51,858 nucleotides of DNA. Source: Acetobacter sp. UBA5411. Its GTDB lineage: Bacteria; Pseudomonadota; Alphaproteobacteria; Acetobacterales; Acetobacteraceae. The stretch's first letter is position 1; each line of letters opens with the position of its first letter. The position numbers were made by a program, and so were the translations under genes. The stretch spans positions 78,346-130,203 of the forward strand of contig NZ_DHNR01000026.1 in assembly GCF_002409645.1 (NCBI RefSeq), given 5' to 3'. The notes beneath the pieces were generated by a model. It made no database searches. It saw only the letters and a program-made list of their open reading frames with translations, and was not told the origin of the DNA. Of this stretch, positions 44,450-51,858 are shown one piece after another.

Positions 44450-44605
44450 ATGACAACACATCACGAACCATCCGCCGAGAATCTCGCTCACCGCCTGAAA
44501 GAGGTAGAGCGTGAGTTGGCCCGTGCGGAAAAGGACAATCCGGAGCACTTGCATGCCCTGACGGAAGAGAAGAAAAAGCTTGAAGGCCAGCTCTCTCAAC
44601 GCTGA
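44450..44605 (+). CDS. Very small coiled-coil-like protein
   Basis: This 51-residue frame starts at ATG 44450 and reads MTTHHEPSAENLAHRLKEVE, then a Glu/Lys/Leu-rich helix with a heptad-like pattern (LARAEKDNPEHLHALTEEK). It begins 10 bases after the preceding small gene and is closed by a terminator, so the two probably form an operon. Function unknown. Confidence 0.6.
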   Translation: MTTHHEPSAENLAHRLKEVERELARAEKDNPEHLHALTEEKKKLEGQLSQR

Positions 44606-44633
44606 GAGACACTCAAAAGTCCGCAAGAAGAAT

Positions 44634-44674
44634 AAGACGCTTTCAATCCTTATAGACTGAAAGCGTCTTTTCTT
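44634..44674. terminator. Bidirectional terminator
   Basis: AAGACGCTTTCA (44634-44645) and TGAAAGCGTCTT (44658-44669) form a perfect 12-bp stem with TTTTCTTT on the plus side and an A/T-rich minus side. It serves the small plus-strand genes and the converging helicase gene. Confidence 0.88.
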
Positions 44675-44693
44675 TACGCATGTTCGGACAGAC

Positions 44694-46916
44694 TTACTCT
44701 CCGGTCACCTGCAAATAAGACGCCATAACCCGCTTGGCTCCGGCTTTTTCAAACGCCACTTCCGCCGAGCCACGATCCGCGCCGATCACCACGCCATAGC
44801 CGAACTTCTGGTGAAAGACCCGTGCGCCGACTTCAATTTTTGGCGCACTTTCCGCCAGTTCGTCATGCACCGAACGACGCTTCTTTGCGACCAGCGGCGA
44901 CATTGAACCTGTCACCTCATCAGTGAACACGCTGGGGCGGAAAAAGCCGGAATAGTCCTGACGGGCCTTCCGGGTAGCAGTCTCGCCCTCGCGGTCCACG
45001 TATTCGTCGGGGAGTTCGTCGAGAAAGCGGCTGGGCATGGATTCCTGCCAGTTGGCGTAAATCCGGCGATTGGCCGCATGCAGGATCGTGGCGCGGTAGC
45101 GGGCGCGGGTGATGCCGACATAAGCCAGACGCCGCTCTTCCTCGAGCCCCTTGTCTCCGCCTTCATCCACCGTGCGCTGGGAAGGGAAAACGCCTTCCTC
45201 CCAGCCGGGAAGATAGACGGTATCGAACTCCAGCCCTTTTGCGCCATGCAGGGTCATGACGGAGACGCGCTCGTTCTCGTTCGTGCCTTCAGCATCCATC
45301 ACAAGCGCGATGTGCTCGAGAAACTCTCCGAGCGTGCCAAAGTCGGCGAGGGCGCGGATCAGTTCTTTCAGGTTGTCCAGCCGTCCCGGAGCGTCGGGGG
45401 ATTTGTCCTCGCGCCACATTTCCAGATAGCCGCTATCTTCGAGCAATGCGCCGACAGCGACAACATGGCCTTCCTTTTCAAGGAGCGCACGCTGCTGGAC
45501 AAAACAGTCCTGAAAAGCAGCCAGTTTCTCTGCTGATTTTCCCTTGAAGCCCTTTGATTCAAGGAGTGCTCCAAGCGCCACGTAGAGAGAGCTTCTCTGA
45601 CCGCGGGCCTGCGCATGCAGTTTCTGGAGAGCGGCAGGGCCAACGCCACGTTTGGGAAGGTTGACGATACGCTCGAAGGCCAGATCGTCGGCAGGGTTGA
45701 TCAGCAGCCGCATGTAGGCGATCGCATCGCGGATTTCGGCGCGTTCATAGAAACGAAGACCGCCGACGATACGATAGGGGATGCCGGTCTGCACCAGCCG
45801 TTCTTCAAAGGAGCGTGTCTGAAATCCGGCCCGCACAAGAATGGCGAATTCGCCGAGTGGGTGCCCGCTGCGCCACAGATTTTCGATGCGGCTGCACACT
45901 TCCCGGGCCTCGGCGTCGGAATCCCACACACCGACGACATGCACCAGTTCGCCCTGTGCGTCGTCCCGGCCGGGGCGGAGAGTCTTGCCCAGACGGCCTT
46001 CATTGTGAGCAATCAGACCGGCGGCGGCTCCCAGAATCTGTGCAGTCGAGCGGTAGTTGCGTTCCAGACGGACAATCTTCGCGCCGGGGAAATCCTTCTC
46101 GAAGCGGAGGATGTTTTCCACTTCCGCGCCGCGCCATGAGTATATCGACTGGTCGTCATCACCGACACAGCAGATGTTGGAAGGTTCGCCCTCACGGCGT
46201 GCGAGCAGGCGCAGCCAGAGATACTGGATGGTGTTGGTGTCCTGATATTCGTCGACCAGAATATAGCGGAACAGACGTTGATACTGCTCCAGCACATCGG
46301 GGCGGGTGCGCAGGATTTCCACCACATGCAACATCAGGTCGCCGAAGTCGCAGGCGTTCAGTTCGCGCAGGCGGCTCTGATAGGCGGCATAGATGCCGCG
46401 GGCATGGCCATCGGCGTAATCGGTGCTTTCGGCCGGAGAGATGCCGTCCGGGGTTAGACCACGATCCTTCCAGCGCTGGATGATCCCGAGCAGCCCGTTC
46501 AGTGGCCAGCGTTTGACGTCGATCCGCCACGGCTCGACGACTTGCTTGAGCAGACGCATCTGGTCATCGGTGTCGAGGATCAGGAAGCCGCTGGTCAGGC
46601 CGACATATTCGGCGTGACGACGCAGCATGCGGGCGCAGAGGGCATGGAACGTGCCAAGCCAGAGCCCTTCCGCTGGCTCGCCGAGGATGCGCCCGATCCG
46701 CTCCCGCATCTCCCGCGCGGCCTTGTTGGTGAAGGTGACGGTCAGAACCTGCCACGGCTTCGCCCGGTGGGAGAGCAAGATGTGGGCGAAGCGGGTGGTG
46801 AGAACCCTTGTCTTGCCGGTGCCTGCGCCTGCCAAGACCAGCAGGGGACCCTCGGTCGTCTCGATGGCGGCGAGCTGTTCGGGGTTGAGGCGATCAAGGT
46901 GGGAAGATGTGGTCAC
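44694..46916 (-). CDS. uvrD: ATP-dependent DNA helicase UvrD/PcrA
   Basis: This 740-residue superfamily 1A helicase has Walker A VLAGAGTGKTRVL, motif II ILVDEYQDTNTIQYLWL, motif III DDDQSIYSWRGA, motif IV LERNYRST, motif V TLHGAKGLEFD and motif VI RRLAYVGITRAR. The C-terminal region (HQKFGYGVVIG) matches the PcrA/UvrD tail that contacts RNA polymerase. It functions in repair and rolling-circle replication. GTG start at 46916; length is normal. Confidence 0.95.
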   Translation of the reverse strand: MTTSSHLDRLNPEQLAAIETTEGPLLVLAGAGTGKTRVLTTRFAHILLSHRAKPWQVLTVTFTNKAAREMRERIGRILGEPAEGLWLGTFHALCARMLRRHAEYVGLTSGFLILDTDDQMRLLKQVVEPWRIDVKRWPLNGLLGIIQRWKDRGLTPDGISPAESTDYADGHARGIYAAYQSRLRELNACDFGDLMLHVVEILRTRPDVLEQYQRLFRYILVDEYQDTNTIQYLWLRLLARREGEPSNICCVGDDDQSIYSWRGAEVENILRFEKDFPGAKIVRLERNYRSTAQILGAAAGLIAHNEGRLGKTLRPGRDDAQGELVHVVGVWDSDAEAREVCSRIENLWRSGHPLGEFAILVRAGFQTRSFEERLVQTGIPYRIVGGLRFYERAEIRDAIAYMRLLINPADDLAFERIVNLPKRGVGPAALQKLHAQARGQRSSLYVALGALLESKGFKGKSAEKLAAFQDCFVQQRALLEKEGHVVAVGALLEDSGYLEMWREDKSPDAPGRLDNLKELIRALADFGTLGEFLEHIALVMDAEGTNENERVSVMTLHGAKGLEFDTVYLPGWEEGVFPSQRTVDEGGDKGLEEERRLAYVGITRARYRATILHAANRRIYANWQESMPSRFLDELPDEYVDREGETATRKARQDYSGFFRPSVFTDEVTGSMSPLVAKKRRSVHDELAESAPKIEVGARVFHQKFGYGVVIGADRGSAEVAFEKAGAKRVMASYLQVTGE

Positions 46917-47138
46917 GTAATAAGGTCTTTATCGTCTCTGTTTCATCACACTGTAACAGGCGATGAGAGAGGGATTGTTCCCTATCCGTGCCTGCGGCAA
47001 AGCTTGGGGAAAGGGTTACACCTCTTCCTCCGTTTTGTCTTGCTAGCGAAAGCTTGTCCGTGATCTGCTGACAGAACGCTTGACGTGCGCGCCATGTCGT
47101 CTCACTTCTGAGGCTCGACGAGACCGGGACAGGAACCA

Positions 47139-48164
47139 ATGAGCGTTCGCGTTTTGATTGATCATCGCAAGACGGCGCAGGACAAGACAGTTCAGGCGGC
47201 GCGCCACCCGGAAAAGGCGCATCGTCCGGATAATCCTATTGCACGGAAACCAGACTGGATCCGTGTAAAAGCGCCAAATCATCCCGTGTACCATGAGACG
47301 CGCAAGCTCATGCGTGACAACAAGCTGGTCACGGTGTGTGAGGAAGCGGCCTGTCCCAATATCGGCGAGTGCTGGTCGCAGCGCCACGCCACCATGATGA
47401 TCATGGGTGAGATCTGCACGCGCGCCTGCTCGTTCTGTAACGTGACGACAGGCCTGCCGCACGCGCTTGACGCCGATGAGCCGACTCGTGTGGCGGATGC
47501 TGTGGCCAAGCTTGGTCTGAGGCATGTGGTGATCACGTCCGTAGACCGTGACGATCTGGCCGATGGCGGCGCACAGCACTTTGCCGAGGTCATCGGCGCC
47601 ATCCGCAAGGCGTCTCCCGAGACGACCATTGAGGTGCTGACGCCCGACTTCCTGCGCAAGCCTGGTGCCCTGGAAGTGGTGGTTGCAGCCCGTCCGGATG
47701 TGTTCAATCACAATATCGAAACGGTGCCGCGTCTCTACACCACCATTCGTCCCGGTGCTCGCTACTACCAGTCCGTACGACTGCTGGACCGGGTGAAGCA
47801 GCTTGATCCGTCGATTTTCACCAAGTCCGGTCTGATGCTGGGTCTGGGAGAGGATAAGGCGGAACTGGCGCAGGTCATGGATGATTTCCGTATTGCGGAC
47901 ATCGATTTCATCACGATGGGTCAGTATCTCCAGCCAACCGTGAAGCACGCAGCCGTTGCGCGGTTTGTGACGCCGGAAGAATTCGCTGAATACGCCGCCA
48001 TGGCGCGTGTGAAAGGCTTTCTGCAGGTCAGTGCAACGCCGTTAACGCGTTCATCCTATCATGCGGACGCCGATTTTGCGGCCTTGCGTGAGGCGCGTGA
48101 GGCTCAGCTTCGCAATCGCGGATCAGCGCCGCATGAACAGAGTGACAAGGTGAAGACTTCCTGA
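47139..48164 (+). CDS. lipA: Lipoyl synthase LipA
   Basis: This 341-residue radical SAM enzyme inserts sulphur into protein-bound octanoyl groups. The auxiliary cluster motif CEEAACPNIGEC and the radical SAM motif CTRACSFC are both intact, followed by VVITSVDRDDLADGGA and GLGEDKAEL. The C-terminal TRSSYHAD holds the Ser ligand. The ATG overlaps nothing upstream; its stop overlaps the next gene (TGATG). Confidence 0.97.
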   Translation: MSVRVLIDHRKTAQDKTVQAARHPEKAHRPDNPIARKPDWIRVKAPNHPVYHETRKLMRDNKLVTVCEEAACPNIGECWSQRHATMMIMGEICTRACSFCNVTTGLPHALDADEPTRVADAVAKLGLRHVVITSVDRDDLADGGAQHFAEVIGAIRKASPETTIEVLTPDFLRKPGALEVVVAARPDVFNHNIETVPRLYTTIRPGARYYQSVRLLDRVKQLDPSIFTKSGLMLGLGEDKAELAQVMDDFRIADIDFITMGQYLQPTVKHAAVARFVTPEEFAEYAAMARVKGFLQVSATPLTRSSYHADADFAALREAREAQLRNRGSAPHEQSDKVKTS

Positions 48165-48658
48165 TGCCTACCCATTCAGAACGCCGCGTACTGAACTATA
48201 CACCCGAGCAGATTTTTGACCTTGTTGCGGATGTAGGTAGCTATCCGAAGTTTCTTCCGTGGTGCGCGAATGTTCGTGTTGTGTCATCAACGTCCACCGA
48301 ACTGCTTGCCGACCTGACTGTTGGTTTTGGCCCTTTTCGGGAAACCTTCCGCTCCCGCGTGACGCTGGATCGACCGAAGACCATCCGTGTTACCTATGAA
48401 AAAGGTCCGTTCAAGTATCTGAACAATGTCTGGACGTTCACGCCTGATGCCAACGGCTGTCTGGTCGATTTCTTTGTCGATTTCGAGTTCCGCTCGCGCC
48501 TCCTTCAGGCGGCGATCGGAGTGGTGTTCAACGAGGCCGTCCGCCTGATGGTCTCCGCCTTCATCCGGCGTGCTCGGGAGATTTACGGGCCGCCGGTTCT
48601 GGGGGCTGCGGCTGGCGCATCGGTGGCTGGGCGGACGGTCTCAGGGTCAGGCGCGTAA
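48164..48658 (+). CDS. Coq10/RatA-type START-like protein
   Basis: This 164-residue protein has the Coq10 signature: YTPEQIFDLVADVGSYPKFLPWC, RETFRSRVTL, YEKGPFKYLNNVWTF and DFFVDFEFRSRLLQ. Members bind ubiquinone or lipids; the alphaproteobacterial form is usually next to lipA, as here. RatA toxin annotations for this family derive from E. coli and may not apply. Start overlaps the lipA stop. Confidence 0.9.
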   Translation: MPTHSERRVLNYTPEQIFDLVADVGSYPKFLPWCANVRVVSSTSTELLADLTVGFGPFRETFRSRVTLDRPKTIRVTYEKGPFKYLNNVWTFTPDANGCLVDFFVDFEFRSRLLQAAIGVVFNEAVRLMVSAFIRRAREIYGPPVLGAAAGASVAGRTVSGSGA

Positions 48659-48814
48659 TTCATCGGTCTCTATGGGCTGAAATGATCCGCTTGACTGACA
48701 CGTTGTTCATTTTTGAACTGTGACGCCCGTAACCTCCTGAAAGTTTTCACGTTAAACTGGTTCTGATGATGCCGTTCATTTCATGGCATCACATCCGATT
48801 GGCAGGAGACCGGT

Positions 48815-49486
48815 TTGCGGAGCTTGGATTTCAGTTCGTGGCATAGCGCCTTGATTACGATGATCGGCCTGACGCTGTTGACTCTTCTGGGTGTTGGCGT
48901 GCGGCTTATCATGATGCTGACGCTTCAGCAGCGCAGGGAACGGCTGAACCGTCAGATCAATGAGCGGATCAGGACGCTTATTGCAGCTTACAAGACGCTG
49001 GGAGGCTCTTTTACGGGAGATCTGAGTGTCAGTCCGCTTCACCTGCGGGACATGAAGCAGCGTGATGGCGGCTCGTCGGATGTGTCCTCTCTTGAGCTTT
49101 CAGGGAGCACTGATCGTGCCCGGCGTATCCGGGATGCTGTTGAGTCAGCACTCTCCGATATCATTCTTCTCGGCACGGAAGAGCATGTTCGTCTGGCTGT
49201 GAAAGCGGCTTCTGAGCTGGTGCAGGGCCGCAATGTCCATACGCACGATCTGGTCGTTGCCCTGCGTGACTTTATCCGCAAGGCGCTGGATATCGAGCGT
49301 ATTCCGTCCACCCTCGAAATTCCCCGTCAGGGCCCAAGCCGCCCCGCCAGTTCAGGCGGAGGACGTGAGAAGGGAGAGGGCGGCGGAAAAGGCGGTGGTG
49401 GCGGAGATATGGGCGGCGGAGGCGGCGGTATGGGAGGCGTTTCGACTGATAGCGATTCAGAAGCTTCCAGCGGTCATCACATGTGA
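48815..49486 (+). CDS. Hypothetical membrane protein with Gly-rich tail, TTG start
   Basis: This 223-residue protein has one N-terminal transmembrane helix (LITMIGLTLLTLLGVGVRLIMML), a charged helical middle (RQINERIRTLIAAYKTLG, AVKAASELVQGRNVHTHDLV), and a disordered C-terminal tail of about 55 residues very rich in glycine (GGGKGGGGGDMGGGG). A TTG start at 48815 has AGGAG at 48804-48808 with ideal spacing. Family not recognised. It stands alone between coq10 and the converging 49491 gene. Confidence 0.7.
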   Translation: MRSLDFSSWHSALITMIGLTLLTLLGVGVRLIMMLTLQQRRERLNRQINERIRTLIAAYKTLGGSFTGDLSVSPLHLRDMKQRDGGSSDVSSLELSGSTDRARRIRDAVESALSDIILLGTEEHVRLAVKAASELVQGRNVHTHDLVVALRDFIRKALDIERIPSTLEIPRQGPSRPASSGGGREKGEGGGKGGGGGDMGGGGGGMGGVSTDSDSEASSGHHM

Positions 49487-49490
49487 TGCT

Positions 49491-50045
49491 TCATTCGCAG
49501 GAGTTATCAACTCTGAAGCGCAGTTCGTAATGAGACTGATTTTCTGAACGTTCCTGCTGTGTAATGCAGATATCCGGACTCTGTGGAAGCAGACTGTTGA
49601 CAAGCCAGACCGTGTCCAGACCGGCACCCTTGTTATGATAGGTGAGCGTGTAATCTCCCTTTTTGAAATCCGTTTTTGCTGTGAACTGGATGTCGATTGT
49701 GCCAGCACCGTTTTTTATGGCGGAAAGGGAAGGAAAGGTTGCGGTCTTCGTCGACAAGAGCTGAAACTGCCCGTTGATCGAAAGGGTCAACGTCTGTGCG
49801 ATGTGGGACACGTAAGCCTGCTGTTCCGCAACGGATAGATTGCCATCTCCGTTCCGATCTATCTGGCGGATAACACCGTCAGCAACATCCACTCCGGGTG
49901 TAAGGCGCAGATGCAGCGCGATGCTGTGGTCGGAAAGGCCGATTGTTGTCGCCTGAAGATATTCATCCAGCCGATGCGCCGAAGCTGCGACGGGAAAGCT
50001 CAGCGCGGCAATAGCCAGCAGCAGTGTAGTCTTTTTTACGGTCAT
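49491..50045 (-). CDS. Secreted protein with EF-hand-like motif
   Basis: This 184-residue protein has a signal peptide ending VAASA (start ATG at 50045; TTLLLAIAALSFPVAASA). After it comes a domain with RLTPGVDVADGVIRQIDRNGDGNLSV, here split around the calcium-loop-like DRNGDGNLSVAE. A second domain of beta strands follows. The EF-hand-like loop is a good match, but calcium binding is unproven. It follows the DUF3500 gene by 11 bases on the same strand. Confidence 0.75.
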   Translation of the reverse strand: MTVKKTTLLLAIAALSFPVAASAHRLDEYLQATTIGLSDHSIALHLRLTPGVDVADGVIRQIDRNGDGNLSVAEQQAYVSHIAQTLTLSINGQFQLLSTKTATFPSLSAIKNGAGTIDIQFTAKTDFKKGDYTLTYHNKGAGLDTVWLVNSLLPQSPDICITQQERSENQSHYELRFRVDNSCE

Positions 50046-50056
50046 TGCGCTGTAAA

Positions 50057-51226
50057 CTACCGGCTGCCGTAGCTGTTGCTGGGATCGCGGTAGACCGTGT
50101 GAACATGCAGGGTAGGGTCGCCACCCACGCCCTGTGGAGAGAACTCGATCCACAGATGCGGTCCCTGAATACGATAATAGGACGAGCCGTTGCGGTCGGG
50201 TTCATGTGTGGTTGGGCCACTCCATGCAAACCACGTCTCGTTCAGGGTGTCGCGGATTTCCTGCATATGGGGAGCGGCGTAGGCAGTGTTGATAATGCCT
50301 GCCCATTCCGCGATGACCTCCATCAGAAGAGCTTTCTGCTGTGTGGTCAGGGCAGAGCCTTTGATCCCTTCCGGGATGATGGTTTCTCCGTCATGTCCCG
50401 GCCCCTGAACCAGATCCGCAACCTGATAGGGAAGAATGGCCTGCGCCCGCTGGGTGGCGTTCAGGCTATTCAAAAATGCAAAAGCCTTGTCATTTTCACC
50501 AGAAAGGACGCGGACGGTTTCATTGCCGCGTTTGAACAGGGCCGGCTGGGCTCCTGTCAGGGTTGGAGTCATGGTGCCATGCGGACCGTCGATTACAATG
50601 TTCAGGCCCAGATGGTGGCCCCCGAACTGCACCATCCAGGGAGTGGTCTCAGAGGGTTCGCCCAATATAGCAATCGTATAGACGGCCTGACCTGAAGCAA
50701 AATGCGTTTCGGTTTCTGAAAGAGCCTGATCTGCTCCCATGATGTCCTGCACTTTCTGATAACCTTTGACGCTCAGGAGTGTTTGCAAAAGATGGAACGC
50801 TGCGGCTTTCTGATCCGGTGTCAGTTGTCCCACTTGCAGTCCCGGACGCAGTACATCACTTACGGGGTAATTGGACCACACGCCTACGCCATACTGTTCG
50901 CCGATGAAGCCTTCAGGTGGACCCATGCCCGGTCCACGCTTGACCGGAGCTTTGGCCTGTTCGTCAGTCACGGGAGCGACCGGCTGATCCGGAGCCGTTC
51001 TGCGAAAACGGATGAGTGTGCCGTACTTTTTTGCAACAAAGGCGAACTGGACCTTTGGACGGCTGGCTGCGTCAAATGTTGCCAGAAACGCACGACCAGC
51101 GGCTACTGCTGCCGCTGTTGTGCTTTCTGGTGTTGAGGCTGACGAAAGAGTTGATGATGGTTTTTCTGCAAGGGCAGGGGAGGCAGCCAGAACAAGGCTG
51201 CCAATTAATAAAAATCTTTTATGCAT
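50057..51226 (-). CDS. DUF3500 domain secreted protein
   Basis: This 389-residue protein has a signal peptide (RFLLIGSLVLAASPALA). The DUF3500 body includes FDAASRPKVQFAF, PPEGFIGEQYGVGVWSNYP, PWMVQFGGHHLGLNIVI, and a C-terminal YYRIQGPHLWIEFSPQG and HVHTVYRDPSNSYG. The many His residues suggest a metal site. Function of DUF3500 is not established. It is likely in an operon with the EF-hand-like gene. Confidence 0.88.
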   Translation of the reverse strand: MHKRFLLIGSLVLAASPALAEKPSSTLSSASTPESTTAAAVAAGRAFLATFDAASRPKVQFAFVAKKYGTLIRFRRTAPDQPVAPVTDEQAKAPVKRGPGMGPPEGFIGEQYGVGVWSNYPVSDVLRPGLQVGQLTPDQKAAAFHLLQTLLSVKGYQKVQDIMGADQALSETETHFASGQAVYTIAILGEPSETTPWMVQFGGHHLGLNIVIDGPHGTMTPTLTGAQPALFKRGNETVRVLSGENDKAFAFLNSLNATQRAQAILPYQVADLVQGPGHDGETIIPEGIKGSALTTQQKALLMEVIAEWAGIINTAYAAPHMQEIRDTLNETWFAWSGPTTHEPDRNGSSYYRIQGPHLWIEFSPQGVGGDPTLHVHTVYRDPSNSYGSR

Positions 51227-51282
51227 CAGTGCATGTTCCGTATCTTAAATATATTGGCCAGAAGAGTGCAGATCCTGAAGGC

Positions 51283-51858
51283 CTATGCCTTGGTCTGGCT
51301 GAGCAGCCAGTCTCTTGCGGCCCTAATATGAAAAAACTTGCGTGCTGATCCCATGTGATCAACGCCTTGGAAGGTAAGGAACGTAATGTTTCCGTTCTGC
51401 GCAAGATAACCGTTGATCTGTGCTGTCAGTTTTTCCTGCTGATCTATTGGAAAAATAAGAGTCGGATCGAGTGTTTCCTTGGGACGGACGACCTTGCCGC
51501 CAGCCTGCTCCCAGACGGGAATGCATTTCTCGTTCCAGGGCGTGGCCTTGTCATCTTCGGTGCCGGTGATGATCAGGACTTTTTGATGCGCAAGAGGCGC
51601 CATGTCGGCGGGGCGCTGCTGTCCAGCAATGATGAGACCGGCAGTGAAAGTTTGTGGATGTTTGGCCATCAGCCAGAGCGAAGTCATCGCTCCCATGGAC
51701 CAGCCCGTGCAGTATACCCGTTTCGGGTCGATTTTCAGGACCTTGTCGGCACGGTCCGCACGGTTGGGGTTTCCATAATTCCATGTGTTGCTGAGAAGAG
51801 ATTCAACAAGCCGTCCGGTATTTTCGACATCGAACGTATGTTCCCAGTAATCGTTCAT
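51283..51858 (-). CDS. Alpha/beta hydrolase, N-terminus cut by window edge
   Basis: The frame is open to the right edge, so only the C-terminal 191 residues are seen. The nucleophile elbow GWSMGAMTS, an acid-region VLIITGTEDDKATPWNEKC, and a C-terminal FQGVDHMGS with a candidate catalytic His form a serine-hydrolase triad. It resembles prolyl-oligopeptidase or esterase-like enzymes. It lies 56 bases after the DUF3500 gene in reverse order, so all three may be co-transcribed. Confidence 0.85.
   Translation of the reverse strand: MNDYWEHTFDVENTGRLVESLLSNTWNYGNPNRADRADKVLKIDPKRVYCTGWSMGAMTSLWLMAKHPQTFTAGLIIAGQQRPADMAPLAHQKVLIITGTEDDKATPWNEKCIPVWEQAGGKVVRPKETLDPTLIFPIDQQEKLTAQINGYLAQNGNITFLTFQGVDHMGSARKFFHIRAARDWLLSQTKA

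Noticed and set aside
45615..46483. Long open frames on the plus strand across the helicase gene
   Set aside because: Shadows of the UvrD/PcrA helicase; no independent start signals or motifs.
1..51858. CRISPR array or prophage
   Set aside because: No regularly spaced direct repeats and no phage structural or integrase genes were seen.

Overview
The window looks like a chromosomal segment of an acetic acid bacterium (Acetobacteraceae, Alphaproteobacteria; Acetobacter/Gluconobacter-like). The pointers are the housekeeping proteins (SecB, Tim44-type TimA, ComM, E. coli-length SerA, KdsB, membrane-anchored cytochrome c, LipA next to a Coq10-type protein), a tri-haem cytochrome c peroxidase, a two-domain cold-shock protein, and moderately GC-rich DNA that is interrupted by one very AT-rich block. 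The genus is inference; no rRNA gene is present.

Layout. 1-2019: a short-chain dehydrogenase cut by the left edge, then a GNAT-like protein. 2251-5645: an AaeB/AaeX/AaeA-type aromatic-acid efflux operon (FUSC, DUF1656, HlyD). 5759-8998: copper resistance (small His/Cys/Met-rich protein, CopA multicopper oxidase, CopB). 9191-16976: a tad/flp pilus locus (Flp, CpaA, CpaB, CpaC, short CpaD-like lipoprotein, CpaE, CpaF, TadB, TadC). It drifts to very AT-rich sequence, has a frameshift in cpaF at an A9 tract and an in-frame TGA in tadB, and stops at degenerate insertion-sequence ends (about 17213-17498). 17673-21136: small lipoprotein, peroxidase with an FNR-like site, orphan DNA methyltransferase and TimA, all on the minus strand. 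21344-32505: housekeeping genes (phosphatase, secB, a TonB-type protein, csbD-like, comM, serA with a 26-codon leader ORF, hisN, cytochrome c, kdsB-pheA-dapA-smpB). 32625-35350: cold-shock protein, LpxR-like lipid A deacylase and two serine tRNAs. 35595-38511: rplU-rpmA-obgE-proB. 38671-43433: an iron module (AraC/PchR-type regulator, TonB-dependent receptor with a Fur-box-like palindrome, RhtX/FptX-type permease, cupin). 43627-51858: DUF985 cupin, two small helical proteins, UvrD/PcrA helicase, lipA, coq10-like, an unknown membrane protein, an EF-hand-like secreted protein, a DUF3500 protein and a hydrolase cut by the right edge.

Three points stand out. (1) The tad locus carries two independent coding lesions and ends at IS debris, so it looks like a decaying acquired pilus system unless recoding occurs. 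(2) The iron module is bracketed by the 3' end of proB and a second, decayed colinear copy of that same 3' end 5,027 bp downstream, which is a footprint of the insertion or duplication. (3) serA has no good ribosome binding site of its own and abuts the stop codon of a 26-codon upstream ORF that does have one, suggesting translational coupling. I found no CRISPR array, prophage or clear defence island.
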